A stretch of DNA of 21,002 bases from Chryseobacterium sp. (GTDB lineage Bacteria > Bacteroidota > Bacteroidia > Flavobacteriales > Weeksellaceae), in contig QFQW01000064.1 of NCBI GenBank assembly GCA_003248755.1, forward strand, positions 1 through 21,002, read 5' to 3'. Below the pieces are notes generated by a model. The model saw only the letters and a list, made by a program, of their open reading frames with translations, did no database searches and was not told the origin of the DNA. Each line of letters opens with the position of its first letter. Position 1 is the stretch's first letter. Below, one piece after another: positions 1-7,103 of this stretch. Both the position numbers and the translations under genes were made by a program.

Positions 1-206
1 AATTAATAAAATATAATATTGTTAATGGTCTTATTTTCAAAAGGTTGTATATATATATTACTAGTAAAAAAAGCCATGTTTTGATTCTTAAATATGATAT
101 TTCTTATCTTGAAAAGAAAGAAATAAAGGATTTAAAATTCTCATTAAATAAAGTTATAAAAGCCAATAAAGAAGTTCGCCACGAAGATAATACAGTAACA
201 GATTAA
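1..206 (+). CDS. C-terminal end of an unrecognised protein (5' end outside window)
   Basis: An open frame with codons starting at base 3 runs 67 codons to the TAA at 204-206 without a stop, which is unlikely by chance in sequence this AT-rich. The peptide is rich in Lys and Ile and ends in a charged tail (...KEVRHEDNTVTD). It shows no motif that I recognise, so no function is given. The start lies before the window. The stop overlaps the parC start (TAATG), which suggests that the two genes are in one operon and translationally coupled. It could also be chance open sequence, but the exact stop/start overlap argues for a real gene. Confidence 0.6.
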   Translation, partial: LIKYNIVNGLIFKRLYIYITSKKSHVLILKYDISYLEKKEIKDLKFSLNKVIKANKEVRHEDNTVTD

Positions 207-2782
207 TGGAAGAAAGTACACACCACGAAGAGAGCCTGAAAAAAGTTTCGGGGCTGTATAAAGATTGGTTTTTAGATTATGCGTCTTACGTAATTTTAGA
301 CAGGGCAATTCCTTCTATTTTTGATGGATTCAAGCCGGTTCAGCGTAGAATTATGCACTCTATGAGAGAACTGGAAGATGGTCGTTATAACAAAGTCGCC
401 AATATTGTAGGTAATACGATGAAATATCATCCACATGGTGATGCTTCTATTACGGACGCCATGGTTCAGATCGGGCAGAAAGAATTACTGATTGACACTC
501 AGGGAAACTGGGGAAATATCTATACTGGAGATTCTGCAGCTGCAGCAAGATACATTGAGGCCAGATTGACACCATTGGCCTTGGAAATTGTCTTTAATCC
601 AAAAACTACACACTGGACAAAATCTTATGATGGCAGAAATAATGAACCGGTTGATCTTCCTGTGAAGTTTCCATTACTTTTGGCACAAGGTGTTGAAGGT
701 ATTGGTGTCGGGCTTTCTACCAAGATTATGCCTCACAATTTCAATGAGTTGATCAATGCTTCTATTCTTTATCTTAAAGGGAAAAAATTTGAAATATTTC
801 CTGATTTTCTTACATCCGGAATGTTGGATGTTTCCAATTATAATGATGGTAGAAGAGGCGGGAAAATAAGAGCAAGAGCAAGAATCTCTCAAAAAGATAA
901 ACATACGCTCACAATTACAGAACTTCCTTTTTCGAAAAATACGAGCGATCTTATCGATAGTGTTTTAAAAGCCAACGAAAGAGGTAAAATTAAAATCAAA
1001 AAAATCGAGGACAATACATCGGATAATGTAGAGATCAATATTCATCTTCATCCGGATGTTTCGCCTGATAAGACCATTGATGCGCTTTATGCATTCACAG
1101 ATTGTGAGGTTCCGATTTCACCAAATGCCTGTGTTATCGTTGGAGACAAACCAATGTTCCTGTCAGTTTCTGATATTCTAAAACATAATACAGACCACAC
1201 GGTCTCTTTATTAAAAAAAGAATTGGAGATTGAGCTTCACGAGCTACAGGAAAGCTGGCATTTTTCCTCGTTGGAAAGAATCTTTATCGAGAACAGAATC
1301 TATCATGATATCGAAGAAGTGAAATCTTGGGAAGATGTCATAAAAACTATTGATGAGGGTTTGAAACCTCATACAAAACATCTTCTGAGAGCGGTTACAG
1401 AAGAAGATATTATAAAACTGACTGAAATCCGAATCAAGAGAATCTCACGTTTTGACCTAGATAAATTCAAAGAAAATATTCTAGCTTTGGAAGGTAAGAT
1501 TGAGCAAGTGAAACACCATTTGGCAAATCTTATCACCTATGCAATAGATTATTACACCAATATCCAGAAAAAATACGGAAAAGGAAAAGAAAGGAGAACT
1601 GAGCTAAGGATTTTCGATACAATCGATGCTTCAAAAGTTGCAGTTGCTAATGAAAAATTCTATGTCAACAGGGAAGAAGGGTTCATTGGAACATCTCTCA
1701 AAAAAGACGAATATCTTTTCGATTGTTCTGATATTGATGACATCATCACGTTCCAAAAAGATGGAACAATGAAGGTGGTGAAAGTTGAAGCTAAAACTTT
1801 TATCGGGAAAAACATTGTTCACGTTGCAGTTTGGAAAAAGAACGATAAGCGAACGGTTTATAATTCAATTTATCGAGAAGGTCGGGAAGGTCCTTATTAC
1901 ATGAAACGCTTTTCTGTGACAGGTGTTACCAGAAATACGGATTACAAACTAGCTTCTGATAAGAAAGGCTCAGAAATGCTTTATTTTTCTGCTAATCCCA
2001 ATGGTGAAGCGGAAGTGGTCTCTGTTTTGTTGAAGCCAAATGCAAGAGTCAGAAAGAACAAAATTGATATCGACTTTTCCGAATTGGCCATCAAAGGGCG
2101 AGATTCTAAAGGAAACCTAGTGACTAAATATGCGGTCAAGAAAGTTGACTTAAAAGAAGAAGGTGTATCAACTTTAGCCCCGAGAAAAATCTGGTTTGAC
2201 GATTCTGTAAGACGTCTGAATGCTGATGGAAGAGGAACTCTGCTGGGAAGCTTCAAAGGAGATGATAAGATTTTAACCATCAATTCCCAGGGTGAGGCCA
2301 AATTGGTTTCCTTTGACTTGATGAACCGTTTTGATGATGATTATTTAATTCTCGAAAAATGGAGACCGGCGCAACCGATTACCTGTATATATTTTGATGG
2401 TGAAAAGGACAAGTATTTTGTAAAGCGTTTTCTTTTAGAAGCCACTCCAAATGTTCAGTCTTTCTTTGCGAACGAAAATCCGAAATCTTTCATCGAGTTT
2501 GTGACAACAGAAGCTGGAGCTATCGCAGAATTGGTTTTTCCAAAAATCAAAGACAAACAAAAGGATTCGGAAACAGTTGATTTGGACGAATTTATCACAG
2601 TGAAAGGAATAAAAGCTATTGGAAATCAATTAACAAAAGACAAAGTCAAAACTATCAATATAACTATTCCCGAACCGCCGGAAGTTATAGAAGAGGAACC
2701 TGAAATAGAAGAAAAACAGGATTCTGATTTGGATGACGAAGGCGGAACTATTGGAAGTCTTTTTGAAGAAGAGGAAAATTAA
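206..2782 (+). CDS. parC: DNA topoisomerase IV subunit A (ParC/GyrA family)
   Basis: Type IIA topoisomerase breakage-reunion subunit, 858 aa. It cuts and rejoins both DNA strands and, with ParE, unlinks daughter chromosomes. Residues ~15-470 form the catalytic core: FDGFKPVQRRIMHSM (39-53), the HPHGD loop (75-79) and catalytic Tyr116 in AAAARYIEARL. From about residue 490 there is a beta-pinwheel-like C-terminal region, then an acidic tail (818-858) rich in Glu/Asp. No GyrA-box (QRRGGKG) is visible, which favours topoisomerase IV over gyrase; this is an inference from family knowledge. The residue aligned with the quinolone-contact serine of E. coli ParC (Ser80) is Ala80. The ATG overlaps the stop of the upstream gene, and a rhomboid gene follows after 22 bp on the same strand. 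Many Bacteroidota annotations call this protein 'DNA gyrase/topoisomerase IV subunit A'. Confidence 0.93.
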   Translation: MEESTHHEESLKKVSGLYKDWFLDYASYVILDRAIPSIFDGFKPVQRRIMHSMRELEDGRYNKVANIVGNTMKYHPHGDASITDAMVQIGQKELLIDTQGNWGNIYTGDSAAAARYIEARLTPLALEIVFNPKTTHWTKSYDGRNNEPVDLPVKFPLLLAQGVEGIGVGLSTKIMPHNFNELINASILYLKGKKFEIFPDFLTSGMLDVSNYNDGRRGGKIRARARISQKDKHTLTITELPFSKNTSDLIDSVLKANERGKIKIKKIEDNTSDNVEINIHLHPDVSPDKTIDALYAFTDCEVPISPNACVIVGDKPMFLSVSDILKHNTDHTVSLLKKELEIELHELQESWHFSSLERIFIENRIYHDIEEVKSWEDVIKTIDEGLKPHTKHLLRAVTEEDIIKLTEIRIKRISRFDLDKFKENILALEGKIEQVKHHLANLITYAIDYYTNIQKKYGKGKERRTELRIFDTIDASKVAVANEKFYVNREEGFIGTSLKKDEYLFDCSDIDDIITFQKDGTMKVVKVEAKTFIGKNIVHVAVWKKNDKRTVYNSIYREGREGPYYMKRFSVTGVTRNTDYKLASDKKGSEMLYFSANPNGEAEVVSVLLKPNARVRKNKIDIDFSELAIKGRDSKGNLVTKYAVKKVDLKEEGVSTLAPRKIWFDDSVRRLNADGRGTLLGSFKGDDKILTINSQGEAKLVSFDLMNRFDDDYLILEKWRPAQPITCIYFDGEKDKYFVKRFLLEATPNVQSFFANENPKSFIEFVTTEAGAIAELVFPKIKDKQKDSETVDLDEFITVKGIKAIGNQLTKDKVKTINITIPEPPEVIEEEPEIEEKQDSDLDDEGGTIGSLFEEEEN

Positions 2783-2804
2783 AAAACACAATTAATTTAT
2801 TAAA

Positions 2805-3464
2805 ATGAACATCGTTTTATTAATCATAATCGTCATTACTTGCGTAATTAGTTACATAGGATTTCAACAACCGGAATTTTTCCAGAAATATAAATTCGAA
2901 GTTGGAAGTATCCAAAGAAGAAAAGAATACATAAGATTACTTTCTGCCGGATTTCTCCATGGGGATTGGCTGCACTTGATTCTTAATATGTATGTTTTAT
3001 ATGCATTTGGTCCTTTTGTAATACAGGTTTTTGGAGTTGTTAGTTTTTTGATTATATATTTAGGTTCTATTCTTTTAGGTAATTTATTCTGCTTATATCA
3101 TTATAGGAATGTGCCTTTTTATTCAGCAATTGGTGCAAGTGGAGGTGTGTCCGGACTTATCTTTGCCGCGGTTATATTAGATCCTGTCAATATAAAACTA
3201 GGTATTCTTTTTATTCCGGTTGCCATTCCGGGCTTTATCTTCGGAGCGTTATATTTTGGATATTCCGTATATATGATGCTGAATCCTAGAATGAATGATA
3301 ATATAGGACATGCCGCACATTTGGGCGGGGCGTTTTTTGGATTGGTCTATGGCGTTGCTATATTTCCGGAGCTGGCGATGCAAAATGCACTTTACATTGG
3401 GATTATGGCTTTGCCACTCATATATTTGGCATACGAGATTTTCATTAAAAAGAAAATAGGTTAA
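2805..3464 (+). CDS. Rhomboid family intramembrane serine protease
   Basis: 219-aa integral membrane protein with about six hydrophobic segments and a short cytoplasmic end (IKKKIG). The rhomboid signature is complete. HGDWLHLILN (52-61) supplies the conserved His57 and Asn61. The catalytic serine is Ser112 in IGASGG, and the catalytic histidine is His172 in GHAAHLGG. Such enzymes cut transmembrane segments of membrane proteins; the substrate here cannot be told from sequence. It lies 22 bp after parC, with no promoter or terminator visible between, so it is probably co-transcribed. A strong hairpin terminator follows the stop. The length fits the compact six-helix bacterial rhomboids. Confidence 0.9.
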   Translation: MNIVLLIIIVITCVISYIGFQQPEFFQKYKFEVGSIQRRKEYIRLLSAGFLHGDWLHLILNMYVLYAFGPFVIQVFGVVSFLIIYLGSILLGNLFCLYHYRNVPFYSAIGASGGVSGLIFAAVILDPVNIKLGILFIPVAIPGFIFGALYFGYSVYMMLNPRMNDNIGHAAHLGGAFFGLVYGVAIFPELAMQNALYIGIMALPLIYLAYEIFIKKKIG

Positions 3465-3467
3465 TAA

Positions 3468-3496
3468 AAAACTGTTCAGCATCCATGAACAGTTTT
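3468..3496. terminator. Bidirectional intrinsic terminator between rhomboid and monooxygenase genes
   Basis: A perfect 11-bp inverted repeat, AAAACTGTTCA (3468-3478) and TGAACAGTTTT (3486-3496), encloses a 7-nt loop. A-rich sequence on the left and T-rich sequence on the right give a U-tract on both strands. It lies between two convergent genes, so it probably ends both transcripts. Confidence 0.85.
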
Positions 3497-3513
3497 CAAT
3501 TTCTATTTTCTTT

Positions 3514-3810
3514 TTAATGAAATTCCGAGGTTAAAGTAATTTCTCTGTTTTCTAACAATGGAACAATCTGCTTTATCACAATGTCTTGGAAATGTTTGGA
3601 TTGTCTATGCTCTTCTATGCTCTCTTCATTAGAGTAAGCCTCTAATAAAAGTAGTGTATTAGTGTTAGATTTATCCTGAAATATTTTATAAGTCAAATTT
3701 CCTTTTTCATTTGAGCTTTTTTCAATGAGTTCCGGAAGCAGATTCAAAACGGTCTGGCGGCTGTCACTTTTGATCTGCCATTTCACAAATACATATATTG
3801 GTTTATCCAT
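3514..3810 (-). CDS. Putative quinol monooxygenase / ABM-domain protein
   Basis: 98-aa protein of the antibiotic-biosynthesis monooxygenase (ABM, YgiN-like) fold, a small dimeric ferredoxin-like alpha/beta barrel. Family features seen are an N-terminal strand (PIYVFVKWQIK), a helix with LLPELIEKSSNEKGNLTYKIF, a strand LLLLEAYSNEESIEEHRQS, and HFQDIVIKQIVPLL. Members act on quinones or aromatic compounds, often without a cofactor; the substrate here is unknown. It is the distal gene after the DJ-1/PfpI gene, 65 bp downstream, with a hairpin in the gap and no clear promoter of its own. That pairing suggests a role in handling reactive carbonyls or quinones (inference). Confidence 0.78.
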   Translation of the reverse strand: MDKPIYVFVKWQIKSDSRQTVLNLLPELIEKSSNEKGNLTYKIFQDKSNTNTLLLLEAYSNEESIEEHRQSKHFQDIVIKQIVPLLENREITLTSEFH

Positions 3811-3829
3811 GATTTATAAATTTGTAAAA

Positions 3830-3860
3830 TAGCATTGCGCTACGATGGTAGGCAATGCTA
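3830..3860 (-). promoter_or_regulatory. Intercistronic hairpin between DJ-1/PfpI and monooxygenase genes
   Basis: TAGCATTGC (3830-3838) pairs with GCAATGCTA (3852-3860). Inside, CTAC pairs with GTAG around the loop GATG, with one bulged base. This gives about 13 bp in the 65-bp gap. The following bases on the minus strand (ATTTTACAAA) are a poor U-tract, so it may be a weak attenuator or an RNA stability/processing element rather than a full terminator. Confidence 0.5.
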
Positions 3861-3875
3861 ATGAGTTATAGAAAA

Positions 3876-4547
3876 TTAATCGTTAAGCAGTGCTACTATT
3901 TTTTCGCCAACGCCTTTGGCAGAAGCGGGATTTTGCCCGGTAACGATAGTTCCGTCTGCAATACTATTTGCTGACCATGGTTCTGCCTCGTGAAATATTG
4001 CTCCTTGCTCAGTAAGTGCAGTTTGCAGATCAAAAGGAACATCTTCTTTGGCATAATTGTCTTCTTCTTTGGTAGTGAATGATGCAATGTTTTTACCATT
4101 TACCAAATAAGTTCCGTTGCTCAATTTTACATTTAGAAGAGAAACAGGACCATGACAAACAGCTCCAACAATGGCTCCATGTTCGTAGGTTTCAGCAATT
4201 ACTTTTTTCAATAACGGGTTTTCCGGCATATCAACCATAGGAGCCAGTCCTCCGGGAACAAAAATGGCATCGTAAACAGATGTATTCACATCATTCAGTT
4301 TTACAGCTTTTTGCATATTGGCCCAACCATCTCCGGTAAGAAATTTCAAATTGTCCGGGTCATCTGCAAGGTTAAGTGCATCTAGATAAGGTGTGTCACC
4401 AGACAGGGAAGCAAAATCAATTTGAAAACCCGCTTTTTCAAATTCTGCATATGGATGTGCAACCTCAGGTAAAAAAGTACCCGTTCTTCTGTTGTTTGGA
4501 CCAATCGTATTGGCATTTGAAACGATAATCAAAATTCTTTTTTCCAT
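3876..4547 (-). CDS. DJ-1/PfpI family protein (type 1 glutamine amidotransferase-like, Hsp31-type)
   Basis: 223 aa. The nucleophile elbow AVCHGP holds Cys131-His132. The upstream acidic residue Glu28 lies in FLPEVAHPYAEF, as in Hsp31-like glyoxalases/chaperones. FVPGGLAPMVDMPEN (96-110) and the C-terminal TIVTGQNPASAKGVGEKIV are typical of this branch. Members detoxify glyoxals or act as stress chaperones; the exact reaction is not determined here. It is transcribed from a well-formed promoter (-7 at 4589-4596) with a CRP-like palindrome upstream. A Crp/Fnr regulator gene, itself interrupted, is next to it. The monooxygenase gene lies downstream in the same direction. Confidence 0.88.
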   Translation of the reverse strand: MEKRILIIVSNANTIGPNNRRTGTFLPEVAHPYAEFEKAGFQIDFASLSGDTPYLDALNLADDPDNLKFLTGDGWANMQKAVKLNDVNTSVYDAIFVPGGLAPMVDMPENPLLKKVIAETYEHGAIVGAVCHGPVSLLNVKLSNGTYLVNGKNIASFTTKEEDNYAKEDVPFDLQTALTEQGAIFHEAEPWSANSIADGTIVTGQNPASAKGVGEKIVALLND

Positions 4548-4588
4548 GACTTAAAATTTTAATTGTTGTTGATGTTAAAATTATAAGA

Positions 4589-4616
4589 CAAAGATATGTC
4601 CGTATATTGCCCGCAA
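4589..4616 (-). promoter_or_regulatory. Bacteroidota-type promoter for the DJ-1/PfpI gene
   Basis: Read on the minus strand, TATCTTTG (4589-4596) matches the TAnnTTTG -7 element. TTG (4614-4616) lies 17 nt upstream as the -33 element. The inferred transcription start is near 4583, giving a leader of about 35 nt. Confidence 0.65.
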
Positions 4617-4638
4617 GGAAGGACTGAAATCACAAAGA

Positions 4639-4660
4639 ACGTGTGACCCAGATCACGCGT
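4639..4660. promoter_or_regulatory. Candidate Crp/Fnr operator (TGTGA-N6-TCAC)
   Basis: A 22-bp palindrome, ACGTGTGA (4639-4646), six bases, TCACGCGT (4653-4660), has one mismatched pair. The core matches the classical CRP half-site pattern TGTGA-N6-TCAC. Its centre is about 66 bp upstream of the inferred start of the DJ-1 transcript, close to class I activator positions. It also lies just downstream of the Crp/Fnr gene's stop. Confidence 0.6.
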
Positions 4661-4669
4661 CCTGATATT

Positions 4670-5233
4670 TTATTTTGAATAAAGTCTGCTCAGGGTTTCC
4701 CGACTGACCCCAAGATATTCTGCAATCAGCTTTTTGGGGATTCTTTGCATAAGATCGGGATACAATTTTGAGAACTCTTCATACCGTTGCTGAGGATTGC
4801 CGGAAAGTAAAAGTCTGATTCTTTGTTGTAAAGCAATATATCCGTTTGTCAGCTTGACCCTGTAGAAATGTTCCATCTTATGAAATTCCGAGGATAATTT
4901 TTCTCTTGTTTCAAGTGTAGAATATAAAACTTCTCCGGCTTCAATACATTCTATAAAAACACTTGCTTTCTTATTTTGAAAAAAAGCGGGATAATCCGAC
5001 ATCCACCAATTTTCTTTTGCAAACTGTAATATGAATTCCTTGCCCTGCTCATCCAGATAGAAAACTTTGAATATGCCGGATAAAACGAGAAATTCATATT
5101 TCACATCATCATCTTCATGAATAAGGAATTGATTTTTCAGGATTCTTTTTGACGTGAAAAATGTTTGGATATGTTCAAATTCCTCGTCCGTAACCAGAGT
5201 GATTTATTCTATGTGTTTACGCAATCTATCCAT
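4670..5233 (-). pseudogene. Crp/Fnr family transcriptional regulator with in-frame stop at codon 10
   Basis: Reading from the ATG at 5233 gives MDRLRKHIE, then TAA (5204-5206), then an uninterrupted 177-codon frame beginning ITLVTDEEFEHIQTFF. That is the expected N-terminus of Bacteroidota Crp/Fnr proteins, whose usual length (~190 aa) fits the 187 codons here. The cyclic-nucleotide-like beta-roll (about codons 25-115) and the C-terminal helix-turn-helix (KKLIAEYLGVSRETLSRL) are intact. The longest ordinary start after the stop is GTG at 5104 (codon 44), which would remove the front of the beta-roll. One substitution, for example CAA, AAA or GAA to TAA, explains the break, and the rest shows no decay, so the change is recent, a sequence error, or bypassed. 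It probably controlled the downstream stress genes. Confidence 0.8.
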
Positions 5234-5253
5234 TTGTGAAGAAATATTTATAT

Positions 5254-5261
5254 CAAATATA
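5254..5261 (-). promoter_or_regulatory. Possible -7 element upstream of the Crp/Fnr gene
   Basis: TATATTTG on the minus strand matches TAnnTTTG and lies 20 bases before the ATG at 5233. No TTG is found at the usual -33 distance, so support is partial. Its presence fits 5233 as the original start. Confidence 0.4.
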
Positions 5262-5300
5262 GATGAAATTACGATGTTAGTAATATAAGGAATAACTATT

Positions 5301-6227
5301 TTAGTAATTGGATTGAGGATATTTTCTCGCAAAAATCATTCGGTCATTTCCAGAGATATCTTTTAAAAGTTCATTTTCTGAAAAATTTTGAAACAAATCC
5401 AAAGTCTCTTTTCCCAATCTCTGGTTGATTTCCAGGAAAATCATTCCGTTTTCAGAAAGTTGATTGAGAGAATCCTCGGCAATTTTTCTATAGAAAATCA
5501 AAGCATCAGAAGTAGGAGAGAAGAGTGCCAAATTCGGTTCGAAACCTTTCACAGACTCTTCAATTTCAATATTTTCTTCTATTCCGATGTAAGGCGGGTT
5601 ACTGATGATGATATCATAAATATCATCAAGCTTCTCAGTCAGATAATCTTTTTGAATGAAGTTGATTTCAGTTTTATGAAATTCTGAATTTTTCCTTGCA
5701 ATTTTCAAAGCATCTTCAGAAATATCAATAGCACTAATTTGAGCTTCCGGAAAATATTTTTTCAAAACAATCGGAATAATACCGCTTCCGGTTCCAATGT
5801 CAAGGATTTTGAAAATTGGTGTTGTCATTCCGACGAACGAGGAATCTTTTAAAGATTCTTCATTCCGTTTCGCTTCATTCAGAATGGCAAAATATTCTTT
5901 AATTTTTCCAATTGCTATTTCTAGAAGTTCTTCCGTTTCTGGCCTTGGAATCAAAACGTGCTCATTGACGAAGAATTTCATTCCGTAGAATTCGGTTTCT
6001 CCAAGGATTTGCTGAAATGGTTTTCCTGTCTTTAATTCCAAAATGGTATCTGCAAACTTTTTTAAATCAGATTCGGATAGATTTTTATCGAGGTTTTGTC
6101 TTAACTCAATTTTATTCAGTTCTAAAAATGATTCACAAAAAATAGAGAATAATTCCTCAATCTCGGATTTGGAATAGAGTTCAGGAAGTTCCGTTTGAAA
6201 AATAGTTTTGACTTCGGAAAGCTTCAT
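5301..6227 (-). CDS. prmC: Peptide chain release factor N5-glutamine methyltransferase (PrmC/HemK)
   Basis: 308 aa. It uses S-adenosylmethionine to methylate the Gln of the GGQ motif in release factors, which speeds translation termination. The N-terminal helical domain spans ~1-90. The SAM site includes DIGTGSGI (143-150), the acidic end of strand 2 is in SAIDISEDALK, and the NPPY motif that holds the Gln side chain is at 210-213, followed by FEPNLALF. Between RPETE (95-99) and motif I there are about 47 residues, roughly 20 more than I expect for the family. The surplus (114-136) is encoded by a palindromic repeat. The gene starts 2 bp after the yaaA stop, so the two form an operon and are probably translationally coupled. 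Confidence 0.93.
   Translation of the reverse strand: MKLSEVKTIFQTELPELYSKSEIEELFSIFCESFLELNKIELRQNLDKNLSESDLKKFADTILELKTGKPFQQILGETEFYGMKFFVNEHVLIPRPETEELLEIAIGKIKEYFAILNEAKRNEESLKDSSFVGMTTPIFKILDIGTGSGIIPIVLKKYFPEAQISAIDISEDALKIARKNSEFHKTEINFIQKDYLTEKLDDIYDIIISNPPYIGIEENIEIEESVKGFEPNLALFSPTSDALIFYRKIAEDSLNQLSENGMIFLEINQRLGKETLDLFQNFSENELLKDISGNDRMIFARKYPQSNY
5824..5888. repeat. Palindromic repeat element inserted in frame inside prmC
   Basis: A 65-bp segment with outer arms GTCATTCCG (5824-5832) and CAGAATGGC (5880-5888) and a 17-bp near-perfect inner palindrome (5842-5858, GAATCTTT-T-AAAGATTC). CATTCCG also occurs twice as a direct repeat (5826 and 5861). From memory, the CATTCTGAATGAAGCG / GGAATGAAGAATCT pattern, seen here in the reverse complement, recurs in dispersed repeats of Bacteroidota genomes. 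It adds about 21 residues (NEAKRNEESLKDSSFVGMTT) to PrmC without a stop. Confidence 0.7.
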
Positions 6228-6229
6228 AG

Positions 6230-6991
6230 TTACCTTGTAAAAACCAAATTAGTTTCGGTCGAAAGTTTCTCGTCCAAAAGATAGTTCTCGTAATTAAAAG
6301 CTTTTAACTCATCCAAAGTCTGAATTTGATTTTCAGCACAAAAACGAAGCATCAAACCTCTTGCGTGTTTAGTATAGACAACAATCGTTTTTAGTTTTCC
6401 GTCAGGTTGGATTTGTCTGAAATCAAAATCAATCACTTGACCTTTCAGTTTTTTACGATTGATGACTTTTACATATTCATTACTCGCAAGATTAATGACC
6501 AATTCTCCTTTTTTAAGTTCAGAATTCAATTGTTCCGTCACTTTATCTGTCCAGAATTCATAAATATTTTTGTAAGAATCGAATTGAAAAGGCCTTCCCA
6601 TTTCCAATCGATATAACATTATTTTATCAGAAGGCTTCAGAAGTCCGTACAGTCCGGATAAGATTCTATAATTTTTCTGAAGGTAGTCAACCGCGTTTTT
6701 ATCCAAAGTTGGCGCATCCAAACCTCTGTAAACTTCTCCTGTGAAAGCAAACATTGCTGGTGCTGAGTTTTTGGCGGTTGGTTTCGAAGTCCATTTTTGG
6801 TTTCTTTCCCAGTTTTCGTCTGCCAGTTTTGGAGAAATTTCCATCAGTTCTGCTAAAAATTTGGGAGATTTTTCTTTTAAGAATGATTGAATGAATTCAG
6901 AATCCTTTACGAATTTCGGAGTTGTACTTTTCAGGAACTCTGTAGAGTTTTCTACATTCATCAATTTGGCAGGTGATGTTATGAATTTCAT
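6230..6991 (-). CDS. yaaA: Peroxide stress protein YaaA (UPF0246/DUF328)
   Basis: 253 aa, the usual length of the family. Family blocks seen are the N-terminal KFITSPAKLMN, AMFAFTGEVYRGLDA (79-93), LSGLYGLLKPSDKIMLYRLE (111-130), INLASNEYVKVI (166-177) and KHARGLMLRFC (208-218). In E. coli YaaA limits hydrogen-peroxide damage by lowering free intracellular iron; it is a cytosolic DNA-binding-fold protein whose mechanism is not settled. It is directly followed by prmC with a 2-bp gap. The ATG at 6991 gives the conserved N-terminus. The 112-bp region before it, up to tsaC, has no recognisable TAnnTTTG element or terminator, so it may be read from the tsaC promoter. Confidence 0.92.
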   Translation of the reverse strand: MKFITSPAKLMNVENSTEFLKSTTPKFVKDSEFIQSFLKEKSPKFLAELMEISPKLADENWERNQKWTSKPTAKNSAPAMFAFTGEVYRGLDAPTLDKNAVDYLQKNYRILSGLYGLLKPSDKIMLYRLEMGRPFQFDSYKNIYEFWTDKVTEQLNSELKKGELVINLASNEYVKVINRKKLKGQVIDFDFRQIQPDGKLKTIVVYTKHARGLMLRFCAENQIQTLDELKAFNYENYLLDEKLSTETNLVFTR

Positions 6992-7103
6992 TTTTATTGT
7001 CAGTTGATATTTTGTCAGTCTGATGTTCTCGGAGACTTAATTAAAAAACTTTGTTTCTCTTTCCTTTTTTGGCTTCGTCGAATCTATGATTTCTTGATTC
7101 TTT

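Noticed and set aside
3896..4099. 67-aa minus-strand ORF inside the DJ-1/PfpI gene
   Set aside because: Out-of-frame shadow of a well-supported gene with the family's catalytic motifs.
4670..5104. 144-aa regulator starting at GTG 5104 as a normal gene
   Set aside because: It begins inside the ligand-binding roll; homologous sequence continues upstream in the same frame to an ATG at 5233, broken only by one TAA.
5277..5308. Direct repeat TTAGTAAT (5277-5284 and 5301-5308) at the end of prmC
   Set aside because: Eight bases of A/T-rich sequence; too short and too likely by chance to call an operator.
5797..5988. 63-aa plus-strand ORF inside prmC
   Set aside because: Antisense of prmC; it is useful only because its VIPTNEES-like peptide reveals the palindromic repeat.
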